From the NCBI GenBank assembly GCA_026398615.1, contig JAPLSN010000008.1:1-64000 (forward strand): a DNA stretch of 64,000 nucleotides, read 5' to 3'. Positions 7,801-17,261 of the stretch are shown here, one piece after another. A model generated the notes under the pieces. It searched no databases and was not told the origin of the DNA. It was given only the letters and a program-made list of their open reading frames with translations. Origin of the DNA: Spirochaetota bacterium (GTDB lineage Bacteria > Spirochaetota > Spirochaetia > Treponematales > UBA12059). Position 1 is the first letter of the stretch. The number at the start of each line of letters is the position of its first letter. A program made the position numbers and the translations under genes.

Positions 7801-9812
7801 GTCCGGTTACGATGCGCAAGATGGAGCTCCATGTCCTCAAGAGCGATGTGAACGTCGTGCTCGAACGCCTCGGCGATTCGCGCTGTTTCCAGATCGCGAG
7901 GGGAAACGAGAAATCCCCGAAGACGGCCGCGGATCGAAATGGGCCAGCCGGACCGCCCCCGGGCGGCGACATCGGCGCGTCCCTCGACAGGCTGGCTCTG
8001 ATCCGGGATTTCCTCGGATTTCCCGAGCCCCATCTGATCCCTGCAGGCACGCGCATGCCGGGGCCGGACGACGAAAGCCGCCTCGTGGAGCTTGCGAAGA
8101 AGTGCGACGAGCTTGCCTCCAAGGCGGGCGCCCTGGTCATCCGGCGGAATGCCGTCCGCGAGGCAAGGGACGAAGCCGGCGCGTTCGGCGGGCTTTCCCT
8201 GCCGTTCCGGGAGCTGGATCACCTTTCATTCCTCTCGGTGCGCGTCGGCTATGTCGACCCAGGCTCGATCTCCGACCTGGAGGGCAATCTCGGGGAACGC
8301 GCCCTGATCCTGTCTCTCGGGGATTCTGGGGAAATCGTCGCGGCGGCCTCGCGGAAGGGACGTTTCGCCCTGGACACGGAACTTTCCCGTTCCAAATTCA
8401 GGGCCAAGGAGTTCCCGCCAGAATTTACGGGGATTCCCCCGGAACTGGCAGCCGCCCTGGACAAGGAGCTTGCCCAGCTCGACGGGGAATTGGCCGGGCT
8501 GGAGGCCCATAAGGGCGAACTTGCGAAGGTCATGCGCGAGCCTTGGACCGTGCTGTCCGCATCGTTCGCCGTCGCGCAGGCGGTCGACGAGATCAAGGCC
8601 GACCTAGAGTCCACGGATTTCGTGTACCTGCTCGAAGGGTGGGTGCCCAGGGAAAGGGTCAAGACGCTTGCTTCGGATCTCGGGCAGGCTACGGGCGGCC
8701 GGGTCGCCGTCAGGGTTTTCTTGCCCGAGGAACTGCCATCGGTGCGTTCCGGCGAGGAACAGGTTCCGGTCCTCCTCAAGCGTCGCGTGTTCGTGTCCAG
8801 TTTCGAACGACTCGTTCTTTCCTATGGTGCCCCGCTCTACGGCACCGTGGACCCGACTCCCTTCGTGGCCTTCTTTTTCGTCCTCCTCTTTTCGATCATG
8901 TTCGGCGACACCGGGCAGGGACTTGTCATCCTGCTCGCGGGCCTTGTCCTCGGCCGCGGGGCTTTCGGCACGCCACCCGCGTGGAAGCAGTTCGGCCCGA
9001 TCCTCGTGGCCGTCGGTGCCGGGTCGATGGTGATGGGTTTCCTCGATGGATCGTTTTTCACGATCGATACCCTGTTCGTGCCCGCGACGCGCGCGCTTAC
9101 CGGGTACCTGTTCGGCAAGCCCGTCGACCACATCCTCGTCATGATGCCGACGGGAGGCATGGGGCGGCTGTTCGCGTTCTTCGGCTTCACCATCGGCGTC
9201 GGCGTCGTGATGAACTCCATAGGACTCGTCGTCAACATCGTCAACAAGCTCCGGCTCGGCAGGCGCGGCGACGCGCTGTTCTCCAAGACCGGGGTCGCGG
9301 GCGCGCTCTTCTTCTGGTGGGCGGTGGGGCTGGGCGTCCGCGTCATCCTCGGATCCGGACCCGCCTGGTTCGACATCCCCGGGTTCGGCATCCCGCTCGC
9401 CGCCATCTTCTTCGAGTCGACGCTCGCGCACCTCGTCGACGGCGGGCGCATGCACGGCGAGGAGGGCGCCTTCACCTTCATCGTGAAGGGGTTCGTGGAA
9501 GTGATCGAATCCCTTTCGTACTACATTTCCAACACTATGAGCTTCCTGCGCGTGGGCGCCTTTGCGCTCTCCCACGCCGTCCTTTCGTTCGTCGTGTTCA
9601 CGATGGCGGACCTGCTCCGCGAACGCGCGCCGGCGGGCGTCGTCTGGCAGCTGCTCATGCTCGTCGTCGGCAACCTGGTCATCATCGTCCTCGAGGGCAT
9701 GATCGTCACCATCCAGGTGGTGAGGCTGCAGTATTACGAATTCTTCTCTAAATTCTTCACGGAAACGGGGACAATCTTTTCACCGTTCCGATTCGAATAC
9801 CACAAGGAGTGA
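7797..9812 (+). CDS. atpI: V-type ATPase subunit I (a-subunit homologue)
   Basis: Membrane stator subunit of 671 residues that forms the ion half-channels against the K ring. The first half (about 1-350) is soluble with coiled coil (LAKKCDELASKAGALVIRRNAV). The second half has about seven or eight membrane helices beginning at YGTVDPTPFVAFFFVLLFSIMFGDTGQG, a family hallmark. The essential arginine lies in SFLRVGAFALSHAVLSF. The start ATG 7797 overlaps the previous stop as ATGA; the upstream extension of the frame is within the C-subunit gene and is not used. Confidence 0.93.
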   Translation: MSPVTMRKMELHVLKSDVNVVLERLGDSRCFQIARGNEKSPKTAADRNGPAGPPPGGDIGASLDRLALIRDFLGFPEPHLIPAGTRMPGPDDESRLVELAKKCDELASKAGALVIRRNAVREARDEAGAFGGLSLPFRELDHLSFLSVRVGYVDPGSISDLEGNLGERALILSLGDSGEIVAAASRKGRFALDTELSRSKFRAKEFPPEFTGIPPELAAALDKELAQLDGELAGLEAHKGELAKVMREPWTVLSASFAVAQAVDEIKADLESTDFVYLLEGWVPRERVKTLASDLGQATGGRVAVRVFLPEELPSVRSGEEQVPVLLKRRVFVSSFERLVLSYGAPLYGTVDPTPFVAFFFVLLFSIMFGDTGQGLVILLAGLVLGRGAFGTPPAWKQFGPILVAVGAGSMVMGFLDGSFFTIDTLFVPATRALTGYLFGKPVDHILVMMPTGGMGRLFAFFGFTIGVGVVMNSIGLVVNIVNKLRLGRRGDALFSKTGVAGALFFWWAVGLGVRVILGSGPAWFDIPGFGIPLAAIFFESTLAHLVDGGRMHGEEGAFTFIVKGFVEVIESLSYYISNTMSFLRVGAFALSHAVLSFVVFTMADLLRERAPAGVVWQLLMLVVGNLVIIVLEGMIVTIQVVRLQYYEFFSKFFTETGTIFSPFRFEYHKE

Positions 9813-9815
9813 TTC

Positions 9816-10121
9816 ATGCGAAAACGCATTGCGCTTGCGCTGTCCGTCGCCGTCGGCCTGGCCGTGGCCGTCGGAGCCCAGGAAACCGCCGCACAGGCGG
9901 CAGCTTCCTCCGGACTCATGTGGAAGTACATCGCCGCGGCGGTCGCGGTCGGTATCGGCTGCATTTCAGGCGGGCTTGCCGTGGGCAAGATCGGCGCGGC
10001 TGCCATGGGTGCCATGGCCGAGAACCCGGAACTGTCCGGGAAAGCCCTGCCGTATGTCGGCCTGGCCGAGGGCATCTGCCTCTGGGGTTTCCTGGTGGCG
10101 CTCCTCATCCTGCTGCTGTAG
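9816..10121 (+). CDS. atpK: V-type ATPase proteolipid subunit K
   Basis: Rotor ring protein of 101 residues. It has an N-terminal signal-like hydrophobic segment (residues 5-20, ending AVGAQ), then a two-helix hairpin with the ion-binding glutamate in the second helix (YVGLAEGICLWGFLVALLIL, Glu about residue 87). A single hairpin means a V-type ring of F-like monomers rather than the fused four-helix form. An AAGGAG Shine-Dalgarno precedes the ATG. No obvious Gln partner of the Na+ site is seen near the Glu, which mildly favours protons over sodium; this is an inference only. Confidence 0.92.
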   Translation: MRKRIALALSVAVGLAVAVGAQETAAQAAASSGLMWKYIAAAVAVGIGCISGGLAVGKIGAAAMGAMAENPELSGKALPYVGLAEGICLWGFLVALLILLL

Positions 10122-10125
10122 CAAG

Positions 10126-10497
10126 GTGTCCGACTTTTTCGTCATCGCTGAGGAAGAGCTCGTCGTGTCGTTCCGCCTTGCCGGTGTGGACGGGCGCGCG
10201 GTAGCCAACCGCGACGAGGCGCTGGAATCCTTTCTCCGTCACGTCGGCCAAGGCGGACCTTCGCCGGGCGGACCTTCGCCGGGCGCGGACGCCTCCGGCA
10301 AGCTCTACCCGAAGGGCGCCGGCAAGGTGCTCATCCTTTCCGAGGACATCGCCGACATGATCGAGGAACAAGTACTGGAATGGCAGATGGGCGGGGAGTA
10401 CCCGCTCATCGTCGAGGTGCCGAGCCCGGGCGGACGACGCGAGGGCAGGAAAAGCCTCGTGGACGCCGTCCGCGAGGCGGTGGGAATCAGCGTCTAG
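10126..10497 (+). CDS. atpF: V-type ATPase subunit F
   Basis: Small central-stalk subunit of 123 residues with the Rossmann-like fold of NtpG/Atp[24 protein letters not shown] at the N-terminus, and [20 protein letters not shown] plus [11 protein letters not shown] later. The start is GTG at 10126, 4 bases after the K stop, because no ATG occurs in frame at the fold start. An inserted Gly/Ser/Pro stretch (about residues 43-52) is encoded by a perfect 15-bp tandem duplication. Confidence 0.85.
   Translation: MSDFFVIAEEELVVSFRLAGVDGRAVANRDEALESFLRHVGQGGPSPGGPSPGADASGKLYPKGAGKVLILSEDIADMIEEQVLEWQMGGEYPLIVEVPSPGGRREGRKSLVDAVREAVGISV
10252..10281 (+). repeat. 15-bp tandem duplication within subunit F gene
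   Basis: GGCGGACCTTCGCCG occurs twice head to tail (10252-10266 and 10267-10281), followed by a partial third copy (GGCG). It adds five residues (GGPSP) in frame to a surface loop. Slipped-strand mispairing could change copy number without breaking the frame. Confidence 0.95.
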
Positions 10498-10520
10498 CGC
10501 GCACCGAGGAGCAGAATCGA

Positions 10521-11126
10521 ATGGAAGAGATCGTCACGACCGACGCGCTGGAACGCGAAATACTCGAAGACGCCAGGAAGAAGGCCGCGGCCCTCCTCAA
10601 GGCAGCCGACGAGGAGGCGCGCCGCGTCGCCCAGGCCGGCGAGAAACGGACGAAAGCCGCGCTGGCAGGGCTCGGGAAAGAATCGACGGCGAGGATCGAA
10701 CGCCACCGTTCCGAGACGGAGGCGCGCATTCCCCTCGAGAAATCCCGCCTGAGGACCACCTACCTGGACGACGCGCTCAGGTCCGCGACCAGGAGCTACT
10801 TCGCCGCGCTCCCGGATTCCCGGATAGCGGAGATCGCGGCGGCACTCCTGTCGGACGCGAAGGAATTCCTCAAGGCGAAAGCCGTCAGCCTGCGGTGCCG
10901 CGGGCTCGGGGCGGAATCGATGCGCGCGTTGGGCGCCTCCATACCGTGGGCCGCGTCGGTGTCGGTATCGGAGGATCCTTCGCTTCCGGCGTCCGGCGCC
11001 GTGGCCGAGACCGGGGACGGTGCCGTGACCCTGCGCGCGACGATGGACGTCGTCGCCTCGGACCTGCTGCGCGAAAAGCGCGGCGAACTGGCAGCGGCGC
11101 TCTGCGGAAAGGCGACAGAGATATGA
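10521..11126 (+). CDS. atpE: V-type ATPase subunit E (peripheral stalk)
   Basis: Peripheral stalk subunit of 201 residues. The N-terminal half (about 1-85) is a long Ala/Glu/Arg coiled coil that would pair with the first operon gene, and the C-terminal half is an alpha/beta head that clamps subunit B. GAGGAG precedes ATG 10521. The stop overlaps the A-subunit ATG as ATGA. The sequence is diverged, so the call leans on position, length and the coiled-coil plus globular layout. Confidence 0.85.
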   Translation: MEEIVTTDALEREILEDARKKAAALLKAADEEARRVAQAGEKRTKAALAGLGKESTARIERHRSETEARIPLEKSRLRTTYLDDALRSATRSYFAALPDSRIAEIAAALLSDAKEFLKAKAVSLRCRGLGAESMRALGASIPWAASVSVSEDPSLPASGAVAETGDGAVTLRATMDVVASDLLREKRGELAAALCGKATEI

Positions 11127-12889
11127 TCACGGGGTACATCACGCGGGTATCGGGCCCCGTCGTCACTGCCGGCGGTCTCGGCGGCGCCGGGCTCTACGAC
11201 GTCGTGGAAGTGGGCGAAGCCCGCCTGATCGGCGAGATCATCCGCATGGACCACGTGGGTGCGGTTATCCAGGTCTACGAGGAAAATACGGGAATGCGTC
11301 CCGGGGAGCCGGTGGTTTCCCTCGGGCGGCCGCTGTCGGTGGATCTCGGCCCCGGCCTGCTCGGGTCGATCTACGACGGCATCCAGCGCCCCCTGGTCCA
11401 GCTGAAAGCCGCGTCGGGTTCCTTTCTCGCGCCGGGGGTGAAGGGCGAGGCCCTCGACCGCGCCCGGACGTGGCGCTTCGTTCCCGTGCTCCGCTCCGGC
11501 GATCCGGTGGAGCCCGGGACCCTGGTCGGACTCGTGAAGGAGACCGAGCTCGTCGAGCACCGGATTCTGGCTCCTCCCCTGACGCAGCCCGGCAGGGCGA
11601 CGCGCGTATCTCCCGAGGGCGACTACATCCTGGACGAAATCGTCGCCGAAACGGATTCAGGCGCCAGGATAGGCCTTTCGCACGACTGGCCGGTGCGGCG
11701 TCCGAGGCCCTGCCGGAAGAGGCTTCCGCCGGACGAGCCGCTCATCACGGGCTTGCGCGTCATCGACGTCCTGTTCCCGATCTCGAAGGGAGGCTGCGCG
11801 GCCGTTCCCGGAGGTTTCGGCACCGGCAAGACGATGACGCAGCACGCGATCGCCAAATGGTGCGACGCCGACATCATCGTGTACGTGGGCTGCGGCGAGC
11901 GCGGCAACGAGATGACCGACGTCCTCACGGACTTCCCGAAGCTCGTGGATCCCCGGACGGGGCGATCCCTCATGGAACGCACGGTCCTCATCGCCAATAC
12001 GTCCAACATGCCGGTGGCCGCTCGCGAAGTGTCCATCTATACCGGCATCACGGTCGCCGAGTACTACCGCGACATGGGTTACGATGTGGCGGTGATGGCC
12101 GACTCGACCTCGCGTTGGGCCGAGGCGCTCCGCGAGCTTTCGGGCAGGCTCGAGGAGATGCCGGCCGAGGAAGGCTTTCCCGCCTACCTCCCTACCCGCC
12201 TCGCGGAGTTCTACGAGCGGGGCGGCCGCGTGCAGACCCTCCGCGGCAACCCGGGCTCGGTGTCGATCATCGGCGCCGTATCGCCCCCCGGCGGGGACTT
12301 TTCCGAGCCCGTGACCCAGCATACCAAACGCTTCATCCGCTGCTTCTGGGCCTTGGACCGCGACCTCGCGAATGCCCGCCACTACCCGGCAATCTCCTGG
12401 ATCGATTCGTACTCGGAATACTCGGACGAACTCCGCGACTGGTGGGACGGCGTCGACGCCGACTGGCGCGACGTGCGCACCCGGGCGTTCGAGCTCCTCA
12501 AGCGGGAACAGCGACTCGAGCAGATCGTGCGCCTCATCGGCCCCGACGCGCTCCCCGACGAACAGCGGCTCGTGCTCATATCGGCGGACATGATCAAGAA
12601 CGGTTTCCTCCAGCAGAATTCCTTCGACGAAGTCGACAAGTTCTGCGTTCCCGCCAAGCAGGTGCTCCTCCTCCGCTGCATCATGGAATTCCACCGGAGG
12701 GCGGAAGCGGCGATCAAGGCCGGCGCGCCGCTCCCGAGGATCGTGGGGCTGCCGATCCGCGAACGTCTCGCGCGCCTGAAGAGCATCGTGCCGAACGACA
12801 ATCTCGACGAGATCCGGGCCGCCGAGAAGGAGATCATCTCCTCGTTCGATGAACTTTCCCGTCAGTACCGCAAGGAGGAGGCCCGATGA
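11123..12889 (+). CDS. atpA: V-type ATPase catalytic subunit A
   Basis: Catalytic nucleotide-binding subunit, 588 residues (usual length 580-600). The N-terminal beta barrel [18 protein letters not shown] is followed by the A-specific insertion, the P-loop [17 protein letters not shown], the catalytic-Glu region [12 protein letters not shown], and [13 protein letters not shown], all hallmarks of A-type catalytic subunits. In cells it hydrolyses ATP to pump ions or runs in reverse to make ATP. It overlaps both neighbours by four bases. ATG 11123 is chosen because the upstream frame is antisense-like Arg-rich sequence inside atpE. Confidence 0.97.
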   Translation: MITGYITRVSGPVVTAGGLGGAGLYDVVEVGEARLIGEIIRMDHVGAVIQVYEENTGMRPGEPVVSLGRPLSVDLGPGLLGSIYDGIQRPLVQLKAASGSFLAPGVKGEALDRARTWRFVPVLRSGDPVEPGTLVGLVKETELVEHRILAPPLTQPGRATRVSPEGDYILDEIVAETDSGARIGLSHDWPVRRPRPCRKRLPPDEPLITGLRVIDVLFPISKGGCAAVPGGFGTGKTMTQHAIAKWCDADIIVYVGCGERGNEMTDVLTDFPKLVDPRTGRSLMERTVLIANTSNMPVAAREVSIYTGITVAEYYRDMGYDVAVMADSTSRWAEALRELSGRLEEMPAEEGFPAYLPTRLAEFYERGGRVQTLRGNPGSVSIIGAVSPPGGDFSEPVTQHTKRFIRCFWALDRDLANARHYPAISWIDSYSEYSDELRDWWDGVDADWRDVRTRAFELLKREQRLEQIVRLIGPDALPDEQRLVLISADMIKNGFLQQNSFDEVDKFCVPAKQVLLLRCIMEFHRRAEAAIKAGAPLPRIVGLPIRERLARLKSIVPNDNLDEIRAAEKEIISSFDELSRQYRKEEAR

Positions 12890-14271
12890 GGGGACTCGAG
12901 CATCGCGGGCTTCGCAAGGCCGAGGGGCCCATCGTCATCGCCGCCAGGACCGAATCCGCCGGATTCGGCGAACTGGTCTCGGTCAGGGACCGGAGCGGGG
13001 TCATGAGGACCGGCCGGGTGGTCGACGTCTCCGACACGGCGGTGGCCATCCAGCTCTTCGCCGACAACACGGGCATTTCCCTCGACGGCGTCGGCATCGA
13101 GTACCTCGGGAGGCCCCTCGAACTCCGTGTCGGGCCTGACCTCCTCGGGCGGGTCTTCGACGGGCTGGGGAGGCCCACCGACGGTTACCCGGAGATCGTC
13201 TCGTCCGACCTGCGCGACGTGAACGGCAGGCCGATCAACCCGGCCGCACGGGTCTACCCCAGGGATTTCATCCAGACCGGCGTTTCGGCCATCGACGGGA
13301 TGAACACCCTCATCCGCGGCCAGAAGCTCCCGATCTTCTCGGGGAACGGGCTCCCGCACAACCGGCTCGCCGCGCAGATCGTCCGCCAGGCCAGGGTGCT
13401 CAACCAGGGGGACAAGTTCGCCGTCGTCTTCGCCGGCATGGGGATCAAGTACGACGTGGCCAGGTTCTTCGTGGATTCGTTCGAACGTTCCGGCGTCCTC
13501 GCTCGCGTCGTCATGTTCCTGTCACTCGCCGACAGCCCCTCGATCGAGCGTCTCCTCACGCCGAGATCGGCGCTCACCGCCGCCGAGTACCTCGCCTTCG
13601 ACCTCGGGATGCACGTTCTCGTCGTGATGACCGACATGACCAACTACTGCGAAGCCTTGCGCGAAGTGTCCGCCGCCCGCGGGGAAGTCCCGTCGCGCAA
13701 GGGCTATCCGGGCTACCTCTACTCGGATCTCGCCGAGCTCTACGAGCGCGCGGGGCGCATCGAGGGCTCCAATGGTTCCATCACGCAGATCCCGATCCTC
13801 TCCATGCCGAACGACGACATTTCGCATCCCATCCCCGACCTGACCGGCTACATCACGGAAGGCCAGATCGTGCTGGAACGCGAACTTTTCCAGAAGGGCA
13901 TCTACCCGCCCGTCGCCGGACTGCCGTCGCTGTCGCGTCTCATGAAGGACGGGATCGGCGAGGGGATGACGCGCGAGGACCACAAGGACCTCTCGAGCCA
14001 GCTCTTCGCCGCCTACGCGCGCGTCAAGAGCATCCGCAACCTGGTGGCGATCATCGGGGAAGAGGAACTCTCGAAGCTCGACAAGCAGTACCTCCGTTTC
14101 GGCGAGCGCTTCGAAGCCGAATTCATGACCCAGGACGAGTTCGACGACCGCGGGATAGACCGGACCCTCGAACTCGGCTGGAAATGCCTCTCCTGGCTGC
14201 CGCGCGATGAACTGCTCCGCATTTCCCCAGCGCTCATCGCGAAATACCTTCCGGGCGGTTCACTCCCATGA
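12886..14271 (+). CDS. atpB: V-type ATPase regulatory subunit B
   Basis: Non-catalytic nucleotide-binding subunit, 461 residues. It shows the B-type replacement of the P-loop by [15 protein letters not shown], and the signatures [47 protein letters not shown] and [21 protein letters not shown]. It alternates with subunit A in the hexamer. ATGA overlaps occur at both ends, so A-B-D are translationally coupled. Confidence 0.97.
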   Translation: MRGLEHRGLRKAEGPIVIAARTESAGFGELVSVRDRSGVMRTGRVVDVSDTAVAIQLFADNTGISLDGVGIEYLGRPLELRVGPDLLGRVFDGLGRPTDGYPEIVSSDLRDVNGRPINPAARVYPRDFIQTGVSAIDGMNTLIRGQKLPIFSGNGLPHNRLAAQIVRQARVLNQGDKFAVVFAGMGIKYDVARFFVDSFERSGVLARVVMFLSLADSPSIERLLTPRSALTAAEYLAFDLGMHVLVVMTDMTNYCEALREVSAARGEVPSRKGYPGYLYSDLAELYERAGRIEGSNGSITQIPILSMPNDDISHPIPDLTGYITEGQIVLERELFQKGIYPPVAGLPSLSRLMKDGIGEGMTREDHKDLSSQLFAAYARVKSIRNLVAIIGEEELSKLDKQYLRFGERFEAEFMTQDEFDDRGIDRTLELGWKCLSWLPRDELLRISPALIAKYLPGGSLP

Positions 14272-14894
14272 GCGTCGTCAACGTAGCCCCGACCAAGTCG
14301 AACTTCCTGCGCGAGAAGGAACGGCTTTCCCTGGCCCTCGAAGGATACGAACTGCTCGAGCGGAAGCGGGAAATCCTGGTCATGGAGTTGATGCGGCGGA
14401 TCGACGAGGCGCGCATCCTCGAACGGGAGATCGAAAAGCGGGTGTCCACAGCCTATCCGACGATGCGGAGGATGCTCCTCGCGGTCGGGCGCGAACGCGC
14501 TTCATCCATCGCCGCGATCCGCGATGACTTCACGGTCAGCGAACGCCACGTCCAGGTGGCCGGGATCACCATCGCGACCGTGGAAGCGAACCTGCCGGGG
14601 CTCAAGCTCGGTTCGTCGTTCGTGAATTCCTTTGCCGACTCGGACGAGACCGTGGTAGAATTCACCCTGCTCCTCAGGTCGCTGGCGGACATGGCTGGTC
14701 TCAGGTCCATCGTCTGGCGCCTTGCGAAAGAAGTGCGGAAAACCCAGCGCAGGGTCAACGCCCTCGAGAAGATGGTCATCCCGGAATCGCGGGCCAGGAA
14801 GAAATTCATCGAAGCCTCCCTCGAGGAACGCGAACGGGAGGCGATATTCACGGGCAAGCTGCTCAAGGCGCGGAGAGGCGAGGACAGGGAATGA
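14268..14894 (+). CDS. atpD: V-type ATPase subunit D (central rotor shaft)
   Basis: Rotor axle subunit of 208 residues, made of two long antiparallel helices. The family start is clear: [36 protein letters not shown], with the C-terminal helix [36 protein letters not shown]. The stop overlaps the ATG of the UspA gene as ATGA, which ties that gene to the ATPase operon. Confidence 0.95.
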   Translation: MSVVNVAPTKSNFLREKERLSLALEGYELLERKREILVMELMRRIDEARILEREIEKRVSTAYPTMRRMLLAVGRERASSIAAIRDDFTVSERHVQVAGITIATVEANLPGLKLGSSFVNSFADSDETVVEFTLLLRSLADMAGLRSIVWRLAKEVRKTQRRVNALEKMVIPESRARKKFIEASLEEREREAIFTGKLLKARRGEDRE

Positions 14895-15373
14895 AAGGAC
14901 TTCTTTCGAACATCGTCACCGTCGTCAACGGCGCGGAATCCTCCATCGCCGCCGCCAAGCTCGCGATAGCCCTCAAGAAGCAGTACGGGAGCCGCGTCAT
15001 CGCCGTGTACGTCGTGGACACCGCCACCATCAGGAGCCTCGCGATGAGCCGGATCTTCGTGCCGGACGAGAGCGAGGAATACGAGCGGAGCCTGGAGGAC
15101 ACGGGAAACCGCTATCTCGCCTTCATCTCCGACCTGGCCAAGGCGAAACGCCTCAACATCGACACGAAGCTGCTCAAGGGCTCGGTCGCCGACGAGATCA
15201 GCAAGGTGGCCGAGGAGGAAGGTGCGGACTGCATCGTCCTCGGGGGATGGGGCGGCGACGCGGTGCACCGGGACATGGTCATCGAGGCGAACCGCGAGAT
15301 CATCGCGGCCGCGAAGTGCCCGGTGCTCGTCGTGAAGGGACCGCAGGCCGAACAGGTCTACAGGGCCCTCTGA
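14891..15373 (+). CDS. Universal stress protein (UspA family), last gene of V-ATPase operon
   Basis: Alpha/beta nucleotide-binding-fold protein of 160 residues: IVTVVNGAESSIAAAKLAIALKK at strand 1, VIAVYVVD at strand 2, then the C-terminal motif GADCIVLGGWGGDAVHRDMVIEANREIIAAAKCPVLVVKG. The Gly-rich turn only partly matches the ATP-binding G-2x-G-9x-G-S/T motif: the last S/T is replaced by the acidic/Asn loop, so ATP binding is uncertain. A four-base overlap with atpD means it is made together with the ATPase; a regulatory or stress-sensing link to the enzyme is an inference. Confidence 0.88.
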   Translation: MKGLLSNIVTVVNGAESSIAAAKLAIALKKQYGSRVIAVYVVDTATIRSLAMSRIFVPDESEEYERSLEDTGNRYLAFISDLAKAKRLNIDTKLLKGSVADEISKVAEEEGADCIVLGGWGGDAVHRDMVIEANREIIAAAKCPVLVVKGPQAEQVYRAL

Positions 15374-15407
15374 AGCCGTTTCCTAGCCGAAGGGCTTCCC
15401 GTTTCGG

Positions 15408-15413
15408 TATACT
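15408..15413 (+). promoter_or_regulatory. -10 element upstream of clpP
   Basis: TATACT lies 36 bases before the clpP ATG. No convincing -35 is seen. A GAGGAG Shine-Dalgarno (about 15436-15441) follows in the presumed leader. Confidence 0.4.
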
Positions 15414-15449
15414 ACACTCACCACCAACGAACGACGAGGAGTCATTCCC

Positions 15450-16067
15450 ATGAACGACGACAGCATACGGAACGTCCGCGCGCAGGAAGAGGACGATCCC
15501 GACAAGCCCGAGACCAGGGGACCGGATCCGCTCGCCGAGCGCTTCCTCAAGACCCGCACGATCATCCTCTCCGGCGAAGTGAACAAGGAACTGGCGGAGC
15601 GGGTCATCAAGCAGCTCATCCTCTTCGAGAGCGAGTCGGCGGAACCCGTGAGGGTCTTCATCGATTCACCGGGCGGCGACGTGGACGCGGGGTTCGCGAT
15701 CTTCGACATGGCCCGTTTCGTCAACGCGCCCGTGTACATGATCGGCATGGGCCTCGTGGCCAGCGCGGCCGCCCTCATCCTGCTCGCCGCGCCGAAGGAG
15801 CGCCGCATCGGCCTGCCCAACGGCCACTACCTGATCCACCAGCCGCTTTCCGGGATCAGGGGGGTGGCCACCGAGATCGAGATCCACGCCAGGGAAATCG
15901 AAAAGGCCAAGGAACGCATCAACAAGATCATCGCGGAAGCTTCGGGCCAACCCCTGGAGCGCGTCGTGAAGGATACGGACCGGGACTACTGGATGAACGC
16001 CGAGGAAGCCCTTTCCTACGGGCTCCTGTCCCGCATCGTCACGAAGCGGGAAGACCTGGGGTTCTGA
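15450..16067 (+). CDS. clpP: ATP-dependent Clp protease proteolytic subunit
   Basis: Serine protease of 205 residues. All three catalytic residues are present in family context: Ser in GLVASAAALILLAAP, His in YLIHQPLSGIRG, and Asp in the DTDRDYWMNAEEALSYGLLSRI segment. The oligomerization Gly-rich strand IDSPGGDVDAG is also present. The N-terminus (about 1-27) is acidic and variable, probably a propeptide. It is likely the partner of the ClpA-like unfoldase at 3394-5574, which carries an IGF loop. Bacteria with several clpP copies often have one diverged copy like this, and no clpX is next to it. A terminator follows. Confidence 0.92.
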   Translation: MNDDSIRNVRAQEEDDPDKPETRGPDPLAERFLKTRTIILSGEVNKELAERVIKQLILFESESAEPVRVFIDSPGGDVDAGFAIFDMARFVNAPVYMIGMGLVASAAALILLAAPKERRIGLPNGHYLIHQPLSGIRGVATEIEIHAREIEKAKERINKIIAEASGQPLERVVKDTDRDYWMNAEEALSYGLLSRIVTKREDLGF

Positions 16068-16104
16068 GCCGGCTGAACCTGCGATTTTCGCCTCTCCATC
16101 GAAG

Positions 16105-16129
16105 CGCGGCCGGCAAAGGGCCGCGTTTC
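16105..16129 (+). terminator. Intrinsic terminator after clpP
   Basis: CGCGGCC (16105-16111) pairs with GGCCGCG (16119-16125) across a 7-base loop; TTT follows. It sits 38 bases after the clpP stop. Confidence 0.55.
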
Positions 16130-16181
16130 ATGTTCCGGGCGAGTCGCCGGCCTCCCGGGGCGCGTCCTGTCGGAGGCGTCA

Positions 16182-17249
16182 ATGGCGAAAATTGCACTAT
16201 CGCTCGCGGTGGCCGGGATTTTTCTCGCCGCCGCCTGTTCCGGCGGGTTGGCGCAGCCGGAGCGGATCACCGTGATGGCCTACAACGTCGGTTCCCTTTT
16301 CGACGCGAAGGACGACGGCGGGGAATACCCGGAATTTTCGGTGAAAGCCGGAACCTGGGACGCGGAGCGTTACGCGATCCGTCTGGGAAGGCTGGCCGAG
16401 GTCGCGCTGCGGGCCGTTTCGGACGGTCCCGACGTCATCGCCCTCGCCGAGATAGAGAACGCGGGGGTGCTCGACGACCTCGTTTCGGGTGGACTCAAGG
16501 GCAAGGGCTACCGCTGGACCGTTGCCGCCCCGGATGACGGGTCCGCCATCCGCTGCGGGATCGTTTCGAAACTGCCGATACGGTCGGCGAAGGCGCACCG
16601 GGCATCCGGGCCGACGGTATCCGGCAGGGCGCCGCGCCTCGTGCTCGAGGTCGAGCTCGACTCGCGCGGCAGGAAACTGTACCTGCTTGCCTCGCACTGG
16701 AAGAGCAAGGTCGAAGGCGCGGCAGCCACCGAGCCTGAACGTATCGCGCAGGCTGCTGTCGTCGCGGAGCGGGTGCGCGCGATCCTCGATGACGATCCCG
16801 CGGCCGACCTGGCGGTCGTGGGCGACCTCAACGAAAATCCCGACGAATACGAGCAGGTCGGCCGCGCCTATCCCGTCGCGCTCATGCCGTTCGGAGGCGC
16901 TGCCCCTGCGCCGGGACTCTTCATCGCCGCCGAACGGGACGATGCCGGGCCGGGGCCGGACGGCGTCGCGCTCTGGAGTCCCTGGTTCGAAACGGAGGGC
17001 TGGTCGTATTCCTATAGGGGAAAGGAAGAACGCATCGATCACGCGCTCCTGGCCCCCGGCCTGTTCGACCCGGCGGGGTTCGCCTATGCCGGCTTCCGCG
17101 TCGTGGCGCCGGATTTCCTTTTCGGCGCCGACGGCCTCCCGGCGGGATGGGATAACCGGACCGGGGGCGGGTACTCCGATCATCTTCCCGTCGTGCTCGA
17201 GCTGACGCTCTGCGGGGAGGAAAGCGCCGTGATCGCGTCGCGGCGATGA
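16182..17249 (+). CDS. Endonuclease/exonuclease/phosphatase-family lipoprotein
   Basis: Secreted, lipid-anchored phosphodiesterase-fold protein of 355 residues. The signal peptide ends in the lipobox LAAAC (Cys at about residue 19). EEP-family residues follow in order: ITVMAYNVGSLFD, metal-binding Glu in ALAEIEN, LLASHWKSK, catalytic GDLNENP, and the terminal YSDHLPVVLEL His/Asp pair. Homologues act on nucleic acids, phospholipids or inositol phosphates; the substrate cannot be told here. GGAGGCG precedes the ATG. Confidence 0.85.
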   Translation: MAKIALSLAVAGIFLAAACSGGLAQPERITVMAYNVGSLFDAKDDGGEYPEFSVKAGTWDAERYAIRLGRLAEVALRAVSDGPDVIALAEIENAGVLDDLVSGGLKGKGYRWTVAAPDDGSAIRCGIVSKLPIRSAKAHRASGPTVSGRAPRLVLEVELDSRGRKLYLLASHWKSKVEGAAATEPERIAQAAVVAERVRAILDDDPAADLAVVGDLNENPDEYEQVGRAYPVALMPFGGAAPAPGLFIAAERDDAGPGPDGVALWSPWFETEGWSYSYRGKEERIDHALLAPGLFDPAGFAYAGFRVVAPDFLFGADGLPAGWDNRTGGGYSDHLPVVLELTLCGEESAVIASRR

Positions 17250-17261
17250 GCGGGCGCCCGT

